From CAZTNW01 sp964614945 (GTDB lineage Bacteria; Caldisericota; JANLFM01): DNA of 64,000 nucleotides. A program made the translations under genes and the position numbers. Positions 8,207 to 15,166 of the stretch are shown one piece after another. The notes beneath the pieces were generated by a model. The model made no database searches, was not told the DNA's origin, and saw only the letters and a list, made by a program, of their open reading frames with translations. Location of the stretch: positions 62,001-126,000 of the forward strand of contig CAZTNW010000002.1 in NCBI GenBank assembly GCA_964614945.1, read 5' to 3'. The stretch's first letter is position 1, and every line of letters starts with the position of its first letter.

Positions 8207-8457
8207 GGACTCCCGCTGCCAGTCGAAGGTGAAGGAACCAATGGAACCACTCACTTCCTGTTCGCGACAGGCGGGAGGAAGAGTTCTTCGAGTGTTATGG
8301 CGGCTTCCCGGCCGGGAAATCTTTTATCCGTTACTGCAAGAGGGGATCCCGGAGAGACAATTGAAAGGACGCGCTGCGTAGTAAAATAGTTTTTCAAAAA
8401 GAAAGATAGCCAGAAGGGGAGGCGGGGGAAGATGATGTACAACGTAGGTAATTTGTT

Positions 8458-8682
8458 ATGCCAATTTATGAGCATCGCTGCCAGAGATGCCCCGCCCGTC
8501 TCGAGCACCTGGTTGGCGTCGGCAGCGGTGTCAACGATCCGCGCTGTCCTTCTTGCCGATCGCGCTCCGTGGAACGTTTGTTTTCTACCTTCCCCTTTTT
8601 CGACAGCTCCAACAGCTGGCGATCAAAAAATGGAGGTGAAGATAAGGCGAACAAGTCCCGGAAAGTCCTGGAAAAGAGGTAA
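8458..8682 (+). CDS. FmdB-family zinc ribbon protein
   Basis: A 74-residue protein beginning MPIYEHRCQRC, the signature of the FmdB/CxxC zinc-ribbon family; cysteines 8, 11, 30 and 33 form the ribbon, followed by RSRSVERLFSTFPFF. These are putative regulatory or nucleic-acid-binding proteins of unknown target. AGGTAA precedes the ATG. It is the last gene before a strong terminator. The 250 bases between ricT and this gene hold no gene that I can recognise. Confidence 0.85.
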   Translation: MPIYEHRCQRCPARLEHLVGVGSGVNDPRCPSCRSRSVERLFSTFPFFDSSNSWRSKNGGEDKANKSRKVLEKR

Positions 8683-8692
8683 AAGGCCCTAT

Positions 8693-8728
8693 AAAGCAAA
8701 AGGCCGGCGGGCGCCGGCCTTTTGCTTT
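8693..8728. terminator. Strong intrinsic terminator after the FmdB gene
   Basis: A perfect 16-bp stem (8693-8708 with 8713-8728) around a GGGC loop, G+C rich in the centre and flanked by A's on the left and T's on the right. It can end transcription of the tmk-ricT-FmdB strand, and its symmetry allows termination from the other side too. Confidence 0.9.
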
Positions 8729-8761
8729 TTGGGAAAGCGGGGGAAACAAGGCAAGGGGTTT

Positions 8762-8787
8762 GTGAGGGCGGGGGGAGCCGCCCTCAC
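8762..8787. repeat. Short perfect inverted repeat
   Basis: GTGAGGGCGG, a 6-base loop and CCGCCCTCAC form a 10-bp G+C-rich hairpin 33 bases after the terminator. It has no T run, and is followed directly by a near-perfect Shine-Dalgarno AAGGAGGTG (8791-8798). It may be a leader structure or a second transcription stop. Confidence 0.5.
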
Positions 8788-8870
8788 ACTAAGGAGGTGG
8801 GTGGTCAAATGGTATTATATACAGGTTGTCCTACAATTGCAATACTCCCTTGTAAATTTTTTTAAAGTAA

Positions 8871-9158
8871 TCACTGTACAAACTCCGGCCCCTTGTTGGA
8901 TGGGGGTCGAGCGGGAAGATTGATCGGTCCGAATTGATTCTCGAAGCGGCGAATGTTCTCCTCAAGAGCGTGCAGGAAAGCTTTGGTATGTTGCGGGCTC
9001 ATTACAATACGGGTGATAATCCTGATCAGCTCAGCTTCATCCGGGGTAGTCCTGCCGAAATCCACCACGAATTCGAAAGGGGTGTGCGAGATGCGCACCG
9101 TATTCGAATAAACGCCAGGTTTAACCTCTGGCGCGATCTCCACTTTAATCTCCTTCAT
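8871..9158 (-). CDS. DUF3467 family protein
   Basis: A 95-residue protein matching the DUF3467 pattern: an N-terminal strand, GVYSNTVRISHTPFEFVVDFGRTTPDEA, then RIVMSPQHTKAFLHALEENIRRFENQFG. Function is unknown; these are small cytoplasmic proteins found in bacteria and archaea. AAGGAG lies 9 bases before the ATG. It follows the aldehyde oxidoreductase gene by 61 bases on the same strand and may be co-transcribed. Confidence 0.8.
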   Translation of the reverse strand: MKEIKVEIAPEVKPGVYSNTVRISHTPFEFVVDFGRTTPDEAELIRIITRIVMSPQHTKAFLHALEENIRRFENQFGPINLPARPPSNKGPEFVQ

Positions 9159-9219
9159 CCTGAGGCTCCTTTCTCTAATTTTCTTAATCTTCCCTCATTA
9201 CCCCGTAAAGCGAAAATGG

Positions 9220-10953
9220 CTAACGCCATTTTCTGAGAGCATGATAGTCCGAGACCATCTTATTGAGGTCCCCCTCCTGGAGTCCTTTCCCCGAATCCTT
9301 TAATTTTTCCCGATAAAATCTCGCAGGAAGCCGATCATCCTCGAGGCTGAGGCCCTCCCTCAGGTTAAATTTCCGGGCCTGATTGAGGACATTCAGGGCG
9401 ATGGTCTGCAGGTCCGCCCGCGACAGATCCCATCCCGTCAGCGCGAGAATCATCGTTCTGTACTCAGGCCAGAGATAGATGTCGCGGAAGAAACGGCAGA
9501 GGATGAGTGTGTCCTGGATCGTGAGCCGGTCCTCCCAATCGATAAAAGCCTCGGCTTTCCTGTCAATATCCTCCGGATCGAGCATTCCGCTTATTTCTGC
9601 CTTATAGATCGTCGAGCGCAGGTGACAGGCGCCGCGATCTGAGGTGGCATAGGCCAGGGCCATCCCCTTGAGCACACGTGGTTCATATCCCGGGGGATCC
9701 AAGCCCTTGCTGTGAACGGCTAAATCATCGAGGCCCCAGTGAGAGCTGGCGAAAAGAATTCCCTCCGCCAATACGGCACCGACGCCCTCTTTAGCGGCAA
9801 TTTGCTCTATGAGTCGGGCGATCCCGTCTGCATCTCCGTATTCCAGCTTGATTCCGATCTTCTTTCTCCTGCTCGCCTCGATCGTAAAGCCGGCTAGATT
9901 CCCCGTGGTAATAGTGTCGAGGCCCAATCGGTCACAAAGGTCATTCAGATAGAGGATCTCGCGAATGTCGTCGATCAGGCAAATTCCTCCAAAAGCATTG
10001 ATTGTCTCGTATTCTGGGCCCTCGATTCTCAGCCCAGCGTGCCTGCCTTCCCTGACTTGAGAGAGCTTTCCACAGGCCAAAAAACATTTAGGGCAAGCGT
10101 GTGAGACTATATCGCATTGCTCATGCAGTGCGGTGGAATTGATTCTTTCCCAACGCTCGAACTTACCGCGTGACCAGTACTCAGTAGGAAAGGCCCCCAG
10201 CTGGTTGGTGAGATCAACCAGCATCGGGGTACCCAATTTCTGGTATGCGGTGGCTGTTGCGCTCCTCGTTCCCCTCAGGGCGGTTTTTCGATAGAGCTGA
10301 TCTAGAATATCAGGGTGAGCTATCTCCTTTTTCCTGTCGCCCCAAAAAGCCAGGGCCTTAACCAGCTTGGAGCCGAGGACCGCTCCGGAGCCTCCTCGTC
10401 CGAGCGAGCGCCAATGATCATTTTCGATCAGGGCGAAGCGGACCTTATTCTCCCCCGCGGGTCCGATAACGGCTACTCCGACATCCCTCTTCCCGATTTC
10501 TCCACGCACGGTATCCTCTGAAGAATAAGTATCCTTTCCCCAGACGTGGTGAGCATCGTGAAATTTAACCTTTCCGGGGGAGATCTCCAGGTATATCGGC
10601 CGCTCCGCCTGGCCCCGAAGGAGTACAGCGTCATACCCGGTGCGGCTAAGAGGCTCGGCCACCGATCCTCCCGCATATGACTCCAGATAGATACCGGTTA
10701 AGGGGGACTTGGTGAAGACGCCATAACGAGAAGAGCCGAAGACCCTGGTATCCGTTGCCGGGCCAGAGGCAAAAATCATGACATTTTCTCCGGAAAATGG
10801 GTCCGTTCCAGCCTTTGTGTGCTCTAAAAGAAGGTATGAAGCCAAACCCTTGCCTCCTAAAAACCGGCGGAAAATTTCATCGGAAATGTTCCGCTCTTGC
10901 CAGTCCTGTTTATCTAAATCAATCTGCAGGACTTTGTTATGAAATCCTAACAT
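9220..10953 (-). CDS. Aldehyde ferredoxin oxidoreductase (tungsten enzyme family)
   Basis: 577 residues. Oxidises aldehydes to acids with ferredoxin as partner, using a tungsten or molybdenum bis-pterin and a [4Fe-4S] cluster. The N-terminal beta-structured pterin domain (LQIDLDKQDWQERN, RFLGGKGLASYLL, TKSPLTGIYLESYAGG) and the GRGGSGAVLGSK pterin loop are typical. The cluster cysteines are HACPKCFLAC (around residues 283-291) and LILCRF (around 485). DRGACHLR is the second pterin-side motif. No pterin-synthesis gene or ferredoxin sits beside it. Its presence points to an anaerobe; a sulfite-oxidase-fold molybdopterin protein lies at 58.1 kb. Confidence 0.92.
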   Translation of the reverse strand: MLGFHNKVLQIDLDKQDWQERNISDEIFRRFLGGKGLASYLLLEHTKAGTDPFSGENVMIFASGPATDTRVFGSSRYGVFTKSPLTGIYLESYAGGSVAEPLSRTGYDAVLLRGQAERPIYLEISPGKVKFHDAHHVWGKDTYSSEDTVRGEIGKRDVGVAVIGPAGENKVRFALIENDHWRSLGRGGSGAVLGSKLVKALAFWGDRKKEIAHPDILDQLYRKTALRGTRSATATAYQKLGTPMLVDLTNQLGAFPTEYWSRGKFERWERINSTALHEQCDIVSHACPKCFLACGKLSQVREGRHAGLRIEGPEYETINAFGGICLIDDIREILYLNDLCDRLGLDTITTGNLAGFTIEASRRKKIGIKLEYGDADGIARLIEQIAAKEGVGAVLAEGILFASSHWGLDDLAVHSKGLDPPGYEPRVLKGMALAYATSDRGACHLRSTIYKAEISGMLDPEDIDRKAEAFIDWEDRLTIQDTLILCRFFRDIYLWPEYRTMILALTGWDLSRADLQTIALNVLNQARKFNLREGLSLEDDRLPARFYREKLKDSGKGLQEGDLNKMVSDYHALRKWR

Positions 10954-11048
10954 TAAACTCCTCTCCGGTAGATCCTGACTGTATTATGTCACCAAGCGCT
11001 TCTGCATCACAGCTTTTCCGTTTAAATGACCGAACCAGCGCCCTTTTG

Positions 11049-11054
11049 TATAAT
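11049..11054 (+). promoter_or_regulatory. -10 box of a probable leaderless gene
   Basis: Consensus TATAAT ends 6 bases before the ATG at 11061, so the transcript should begin at the start codon. ATGACC at 11026-11031 with a 17-base spacer is a fair -35. No Shine-Dalgarno is present before the ATG. Confidence 0.55.
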
Positions 11055-11060
11055 TCAATC

Positions 11061-11783
11061 ATGGAAGAGATGCTGAAACCTGAGGAGTTCTTCGATTTAT
11101 CAGAGTGCCCCTTCGCCTCCCTCTTTGAGGGAGTGAATTTTGTCTGGGAAATCCTTCCCCGTATCCCCGGCTTTCTTCGGTCTTTCCTCCGCCCGCAAAT
11201 CTTGGGCGAGGTGATGGAGGGGGCTTTCCTCTGGGGAAACGACATTTACATCGGGCCAGGCACCGTTGTTGAACCTGGCGCTTTGATTAAAGCGCCAGTT
11301 TACATCAGCGCAGAGTGCGAAATTCGACAAGGAGCCTATGTGCGGGGAAACGTTCTCGTAGGAAAGCGTAGCATTATCGGCCACGCCACTGAAATTAAAA
11401 ATTCTATAGTGCTCAATCATGCCTCGGCGGCTCACTTCAATTATGTGGGCGATTCGATTTTGGGCAATTATGTGAATCTGGGAGCTGGCACTCGCCTAGC
11501 AAATCTGAAAAACATGGATTCCGAGGTGATTATTCGCTACGGGGAGAGGGAATTCCCCACCGGTCTGCGCAAATTTGGTGCAATCCTGGGTGACGGAGTC
11601 AAGACCGGCTGCAATGCCGTCTCAAACCCTGGCACGATTGTAGGCAGGGACACGATCATTTACCCATGTTTATCCATCCGGGGGGTGATTCCGGCAGGGA
11701 GCATCTTGAAACAGAAGGAGCCTTATCTGATACAGATTCACACTAAGTCGAGGCCCTTAAAAACCGGACACAATTTGCCCTAA
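11061..11783 (+). CDS. Left-handed beta-helix acyl/nucleotidyltransferase-like protein
   Basis: 240 residues made largely of hexapeptide repeats (DIYIGPGTVVEPGALIKAP and onward, e.g. GNYVNLGAGTRLANLK), as in the C-terminal half of GlmU-type enzymes; it lacks the N-terminal pyrophosphorylase Rossmann domain. Similar stand-alone proteins are often called glucose-1-phosphate thymidylyltransferase-like, and the actual substrate is unknown. A longer reading frame open from 10797 covers the intergenic promoter and antisense part of the oxidoreductase gene; the ATG at 11061 begins the family-like sequence. It heads a three-gene unit with a HEPN-like protein and an amidotransferase. Confidence 0.75.
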   Translation: MEEMLKPEEFFDLSECPFASLFEGVNFVWEILPRIPGFLRSFLRPQILGEVMEGAFLWGNDIYIGPGTVVEPGALIKAPVYISAECEIRQGAYVRGNVLVGKRSIIGHATEIKNSIVLNHASAAHFNYVGDSILGNYVNLGAGTRLANLKNMDSEVIIRYGEREFPTGLRKFGAILGDGVKTGCNAVSNPGTIVGRDTIIYPCLSIRGVIPAGSILKQKEPYLIQIHTKSRPLKTGHNLP

Positions 11784-11820
11784 AGAACCTCATCCCATAG
11801 AATCTGGAGGGGAAGCTTGG

Positions 11821-12231
11821 ATGGAGGGAAATGAGAGGACTCGAAGCCTCATCCTGGAAGCGGAAAAGCTGCTCGTCAGAATGAAGCAGCTCGAACCGCT
11901 CAAGCGCTGGGAGGAAATCTGCGGGTGCGCGCGCGAAGCCTGCGAGAAGATCCTGCTAAGCTACCTCCTGGCTGTCGGCTCCTCAGTCGGCGAGCATCGC
12001 TTCCTCACAACTTTGGGTTGTTGCGCCAGAGCATCGGAGCTGGACTTCGATTCCTTTCTTTTCGATCTGGAAAAATTGGACACCTATTTCTGGTTACAAG
12101 AAGACTTCCCTGAGTGCTACCGCAGGGGGAGGAGAAACCTTAAGCTCGCGCGCAGGGTCGCTAAATCAGCCATGTCCCTCACGGAGAATTTGTTGACCTT
12201 CGCGCGCGAAAAGCTCCGGGGGAATTTGTAA
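11821..12231 (+). CDS. HEPN-like helical protein of unknown function
   Basis: 136 residues, predicted all-helical. The layout AREACEKILLSYLLAVG, then EHRFLTTLGCCARASELDFDSFLFDLEKLDTYF, QEDFPECY and a last long helix resembles HEPN-domain proteins, which are RNases or partners of nucleotidyltransferases. The typical catalytic Arg-x4-His is not obvious, so this one may be non-catalytic. GGGGAAGC precedes the start. It abuts the amidotransferase gene with no gap. Assignment is by eye and only moderately certain. Confidence 0.5.
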   Translation: MEGNERTRSLILEAEKLLVRMKQLEPLKRWEEICGCAREACEKILLSYLLAVGSSVGEHRFLTTLGCCARASELDFDSFLFDLEKLDTYFWLQEDFPECYRRGRRNLKLARRVAKSAMSLTENLLTFAREKLRGNL

Positions 12232-12960
12232 ATGTGCCGGTTGTTGTTCGTCTCAGCCAAAACGAGAGTGGATCCGTCCTGGATTCACGCATTCCGCACC
12301 CTCAGCTTCCAGGGGAAAGTGCCAACCGGCTCCTCACGCGGCCACCTTGATGGCTGGGGTTTCGCCTGGTTCAAATCCTCTCGCGGTTGGGGGCTCAGGA
12401 AGGAGGCACATGATCCCAGATCTGCTTCCTTCCTGCAAGCAGCGGAGCGCCTGAATATGGACGAGCCTAACCTGATCATCGCCCATCTTCGTAAGGCCTC
12501 CCCGGGCATAGGAGTCACAATCTGGAACACTCAACCTTTCGAGAGAAACGGTTGGATATTTGTCCACAACGGCACTATCCAGAATCCCAGGCAGATCCCG
12601 CTCTCCAACTTAAGCCCGCGAGGAGACTCGGACAGTGAACGGCTCTTTCTTTTCTTGTTGGAAAAATTGGAAACGAGCGGGGCTGCTTTGACTATTGAAC
12701 TCCTGGAGGAGGCCTTGGTGGAAATTGAGAACCTGTGCGCCTACTCCGCCCTCAATTTTATCCTGAGTGATGGTCGGACTACCGTCGCCTCTTGCCGTTT
12801 TTCTCATAGAAAAGAGGCGGAATATTACACCCTTTGGTTCCTCGAGGGAGAGGGTATCCGGGCAATATGCTCAGAGCCTATTCTCAAACTTTCCTGGAAA
12901 CCATTGCAGAATAGAGCCCTTCTCTTTTGCACTGACGATCAGGCAATCCAGCTAAGATAA
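12232..12960 (+). CDS. Class II glutamine amidotransferase (YafJ-like)
   Basis: 242-residue N-terminal-nucleophile glutaminase domain. Cys2 would be exposed after methionine removal (MCRLLF), and the family signatures DGWGFAW, NLIIAHLRKAS, NTQPF and VHNGTI are in order. It consists only of the glutaminase domain, so the ammonia acceptor is unknown. ATG follows the HEPN-like gene's stop directly (TAA ATG), indicating one transcript. Confidence 0.85.
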   Translation: MCRLLFVSAKTRVDPSWIHAFRTLSFQGKVPTGSSRGHLDGWGFAWFKSSRGWGLRKEAHDPRSASFLQAAERLNMDEPNLIIAHLRKASPGIGVTIWNTQPFERNGWIFVHNGTIQNPRQIPLSNLSPRGDSDSERLFLFLLEKLETSGAALTIELLEEALVEIENLCAYSALNFILSDGRTTVASCRFSHRKEAEYYTLWFLEGEGIRAICSEPILKLSWKPLQNRALLFCTDDQAIQLR

Positions 12961-13216
12961 GGCGCTACTGTGACGATGTCCCCCGGCCAGCTCGATTGGG
13001 ACGTGAGCGAGCAGCATACCTGTTCAGGCTGATCGACCCGCGGAGGAGATCGGCGTGACGCTCACACCAGTTCAATGATGAAACCGGTCAAGTCCGCGAC
13101 TGGGGTGTCCGGGGCCGGGACCATCCAGGGTCCGGCGCGGCCATTTTGCCTGCGCGAGATATGTCCCAGGAGGGACGCCTGCGCGTATCGGGCCGAGAAC
13201 GACCAGCCTGATTGAT
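12961..13216. other. Gene-free, G+C-rich strip with no intact frame
   Basis: About 256 bases of higher G+C than the neighbours with short broken frames on both strands (for example a minus-strand tail reading PWMVPAPDTPVADLTGFIIELV before a stop near 13072). I cannot assign a family. It adjoins two recognisable pseudogenes and is probably decayed acquired DNA. Confidence 0.5.
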
Positions 13217-13566
13217 TCATAATGTTGATTCAACCATTTCAAACTCGACTGGACGCTGGATGATTTTCGCAGTTTCAGCGACAGAATATCAATTTGCGAG
13301 ATAGCTTTTTGCTATAACCGCCATCGATTCGCCAATCTCTATTATATGATGATCGGGATCATAGGTCCGGACAACCCGCTGCTGCCAATCGTGTTTCTTG
13401 GGAGGAGGAACATATTCGATCTCCGAATTAGATTCCAACTTACGGATGAATTCGTCAAAGTCATCGACTTCAAAGTATAATTCCATGTTGTTGGATTTCT
13501 CGACAACGGTATTTTGCGGAAGACCGATAAGCCAGGCAAATGCTTGGCCTTGAAGTCCAATCCTGG
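13217..13566 (-). pseudogene. VOC/glyoxalase-family protein remnant (5'-truncated, in-frame TGA)
   Basis: On the minus strand a single frame reads RIGLQGQAFAWLIGLP, VVEKSNNMELYFEVDDFDEF, WQQRVVRTYDPDHHIIEIGESM, which is the glyoxalase/bleomycin-resistance (VOC) pattern. The frame meets a TGA at 13289-13291 and then continues in frame with YSVAETAKIIQRPVEFEMVES before a final stop at 13217. Intact relatives carry a helix of this kind after a Gly, so the TGA looks like a one-base change of GGA. The N-terminal half (about 40 residues) is missing where the frame runs into the DUF3160 remnant at about 13567. It may have bound a metal in a detoxifying enzyme; now it is broken. The 65-residue open part 13289-13486 should not be read as a real gene. 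Confidence 0.75.
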
Positions 13567-13944
13567 GCTGCTGGAGTTGTGGAACAGGGTGTACGAGTCG
13601 ACGTCCTTCTTCGTGGGCAAAGCCGACGATCTCACCCCCGTCATCCTGATGGATGCGATGGACGGAGCATTCGGCAAGGGTCGGGATCCAGACGCGGTGA
13701 GCGAAGACAACCGCTTGGAGTCACTCGTAGAAGCGGCGCGGAAGTTGCCCGGCCCGAGGATCAAGATGAATCTGATGGGGATCCCGGCGGACTGCAATTC
13801 AGGTTTATGGGTCAGAGGTACATCGCTGATTCGGAAGTTCTCCAGAACCTGCCGAAGTGGCCGGAGCGCACGTTTCCCAAGGTGGCGCCTTCCGAGATCA
13901 ATGGACAAAGGTCGGTTACCATGCTCTCCTCCAGCATTTATTGA
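13567..13944 (+). pseudogene. DUF3160-family protein fragment with frameshift
   Basis: The first frame reads LELWNRVYESTSFFVGKADDLTP through GPRIKMNLMG; from about 13790 the match moves to another frame, QFRFMGQRYIADSEVLQNLPKW to SVTML. Both pieces look like consecutive parts of DUF3160 proteins (usually several hundred residues, often secreted, unknown function). So it is an internal fragment with a frameshift at about 13775-13795, lacking both ends. Family call is from memory of the FFVG.ADDLT and FMGQR motifs and should be checked. Confidence 0.6.
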
Positions 13945-13976
13945 CAATTTATCACTTCTAACTATATATAGAAGAA

Positions 13977-14666
13977 ATGGGCGACTTGCAGGCCCGGATA
14001 GTGAAATTCCTACGCCAGGACCCGGTAAGGAATTTTGAAGCTCTCTACCACGTTGAACGCGGGGGGGAAGCACGTTTCTGGTATAGTAAGGATACCTTTC
14101 TGATCGAGCTGCCTGCAGCGCGCAAGGTCTTCCTAGATGGAGATCTGGATACCGCTCAGTGCCTCCTTTCCCATCTTTCTTTACCGGCTTACATCGTTCA
14201 GACCTCCTCCTGCTTGCTCCCCCTCCTGAAGAAGGATTTCTTCATCAAAGAAGTACAACTGAACCTTGTCTATACGCTGGAAAAGGAGGATTTCCTCCTG
14301 ATCCGGGATTCCCGTGTCCGCCCCCTGATCCCCCGGGGTTTTCCTATCTCCTACTCCGTGGGCGAAGAAAAAATATCGCTGGAGACCTTCTTTGGCCTTT
14401 TCGTCGGCGATTGCCTCGTCTCCTACGGAGGTACGCAATTCGAGACCGAAGAATGGGCAGAGATAGCTTGGCTCAAGACGGAAGACGCCTATAAAAGACG
14501 GGGCTACGGGAGCAAGGTGGTATCCGCTATCGTCGAGGACCTTCTCCGAGCGGGCAAGCGCCCGCTCTATCGGTCCACAGCCGAGAATATTGCCTCGCGG
14601 CGGTTAGCGGAAAAGCTAGGATTTCACCTCCACTCGGAGTATATCTACGTGAACCTGCGAAAGTAA
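13977..14666 (+). CDS. GNAT-family N-acetyltransferase
   Basis: 229 residues. The C-terminal half holds the acetyl-CoA binding motif YKRRGYGSKVVSAIVEDLLRAG, followed by RPLYRSTAENIASRRLAEKLGF, the usual GNAT motifs A and B. The N-terminal half is less conserved and likely sets the substrate. AGAAGAA precedes the ATG. It lies between the decayed strip and a hairpin terminator. Substrate unknown. Confidence 0.8.
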   Translation: MGDLQARIVKFLRQDPVRNFEALYHVERGGEARFWYSKDTFLIELPAARKVFLDGDLDTAQCLLSHLSLPAYIVQTSSCLLPLLKKDFFIKEVQLNLVYTLEKEDFLLIRDSRVRPLIPRGFPISYSVGEEKISLETFFGLFVGDCLVSYGGTQFETEEWAEIAWLKTEDAYKRRGYGSKVVSAIVEDLLRAGKRPLYRSTAENIASRRLAEKLGFHLHSEYIYVNLRK

Positions 14667-14709
14667 AAGGGCTACCCGCTGATCATTGCGCTCTTTGCTC
14701 GTACACAAA

Positions 14710-14741
14710 AAAGACTCCCGGTATGAGTCCCGGGAGTCTTT
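14710..14741. terminator. Bidirectional intrinsic terminator between GNAT and cold-shock genes
   Basis: A 12-bp stem AAAGACTCCCGG / CCGGGAGTCTTT (14710-14721 with 14730-14741) around an 8-base loop. Read on the minus strand it ends in a T run (TTTTTTGTG), serving the cold-shock gene; on the plus strand it can end the acetyltransferase transcript. Confidence 0.85.
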
Positions 14742-14768
14742 CATCCTAAAATCTAAAAGGCGAACCTT

Positions 14769-14969
14769 TTATATCTTAGTCACATTTTTCGCTTGCAGGC
14801 CCTTGGGCCCTTTAACTACTTCGAACTGCACTCGTTGTCCTTCGTCCAGCGTCTTAAAGCCATCATCTTGAATCTGAGCATAGTGGACGAAAACATCCTC
14901 ACCACCATCGATCTCGATGAAGCCATAACCTTTCTGGGCGTTGAACCACTTGACTTTACCTTCAGCCAC
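14769..14969 (-). CDS. Cold-shock protein (CspA family)
   Basis: 66-residue single cold-shock domain binding single-stranded RNA/DNA. KVKWFNAQKGYGFIEI (RNP1 GYGFI) and DVFVHYAQI (RNP2 VFVHY) are intact, and the closing GLQAKNVTKI is typical. A frame is open to 15071, but the family starts at GTG 14969 (MAEGKVKW), which is preceded by AAGGGAG at 8 bases. The region 14970-15166 upstream is a divergent control region shared with glutamine synthetase. Confidence 0.92.
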   Translation of the reverse strand: MAEGKVKWFNAQKGYGFIEIDGGEDVFVHYAQIQDDGFKTLDEGQRVQFEVVKGPKGLQAKNVTKI

Positions 14970-15166
14970 GCGGTTTCTCCCTTCTACAAAATTCGTCCCC
15001 AGCTCGCTGGCTGAGAACGATTCAGGATGACAGATTCTTTGCAGGTTGTCAAGGCAGGAAAAGATAAGCACGCCCCAAGCAACTAATTTTCAATTACCTT
15101 CCTCTTGTTTTCTTCGTCTTCCTGTGCTAAAACTCTGGAAATTTATTCGCTGAGGGGTACAAGGCG

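Noticed and set aside
8187..8381. 65-codon frame beginning inside ricT
   Set aside because: No family resemblance, arginine-rich and without a good ribosome site; probably non-coding.
10797..11060. N-terminal extension of the beta-helix protein
   Set aside because: It is antisense to the oxidoreductase gene and includes the promoter; homologous sequence begins at ATG 11061.
13289..13486. 65-residue VOC-like protein as an intact small gene
   Set aside because: Family sequence continues in frame on both sides of it, so it is only the open middle of a broken gene.
13217..13566. TGA read as glycine (altered genetic code)
   Set aside because: TGA ends many intact genes here (ATGA overlaps), so only this remnant would need it; decay is simpler.
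13342..14073. 243-codon minus-strand frame
   Set aside because: It lies opposite the acetyltransferase start and the DUF3160 remnant and resembles no family.
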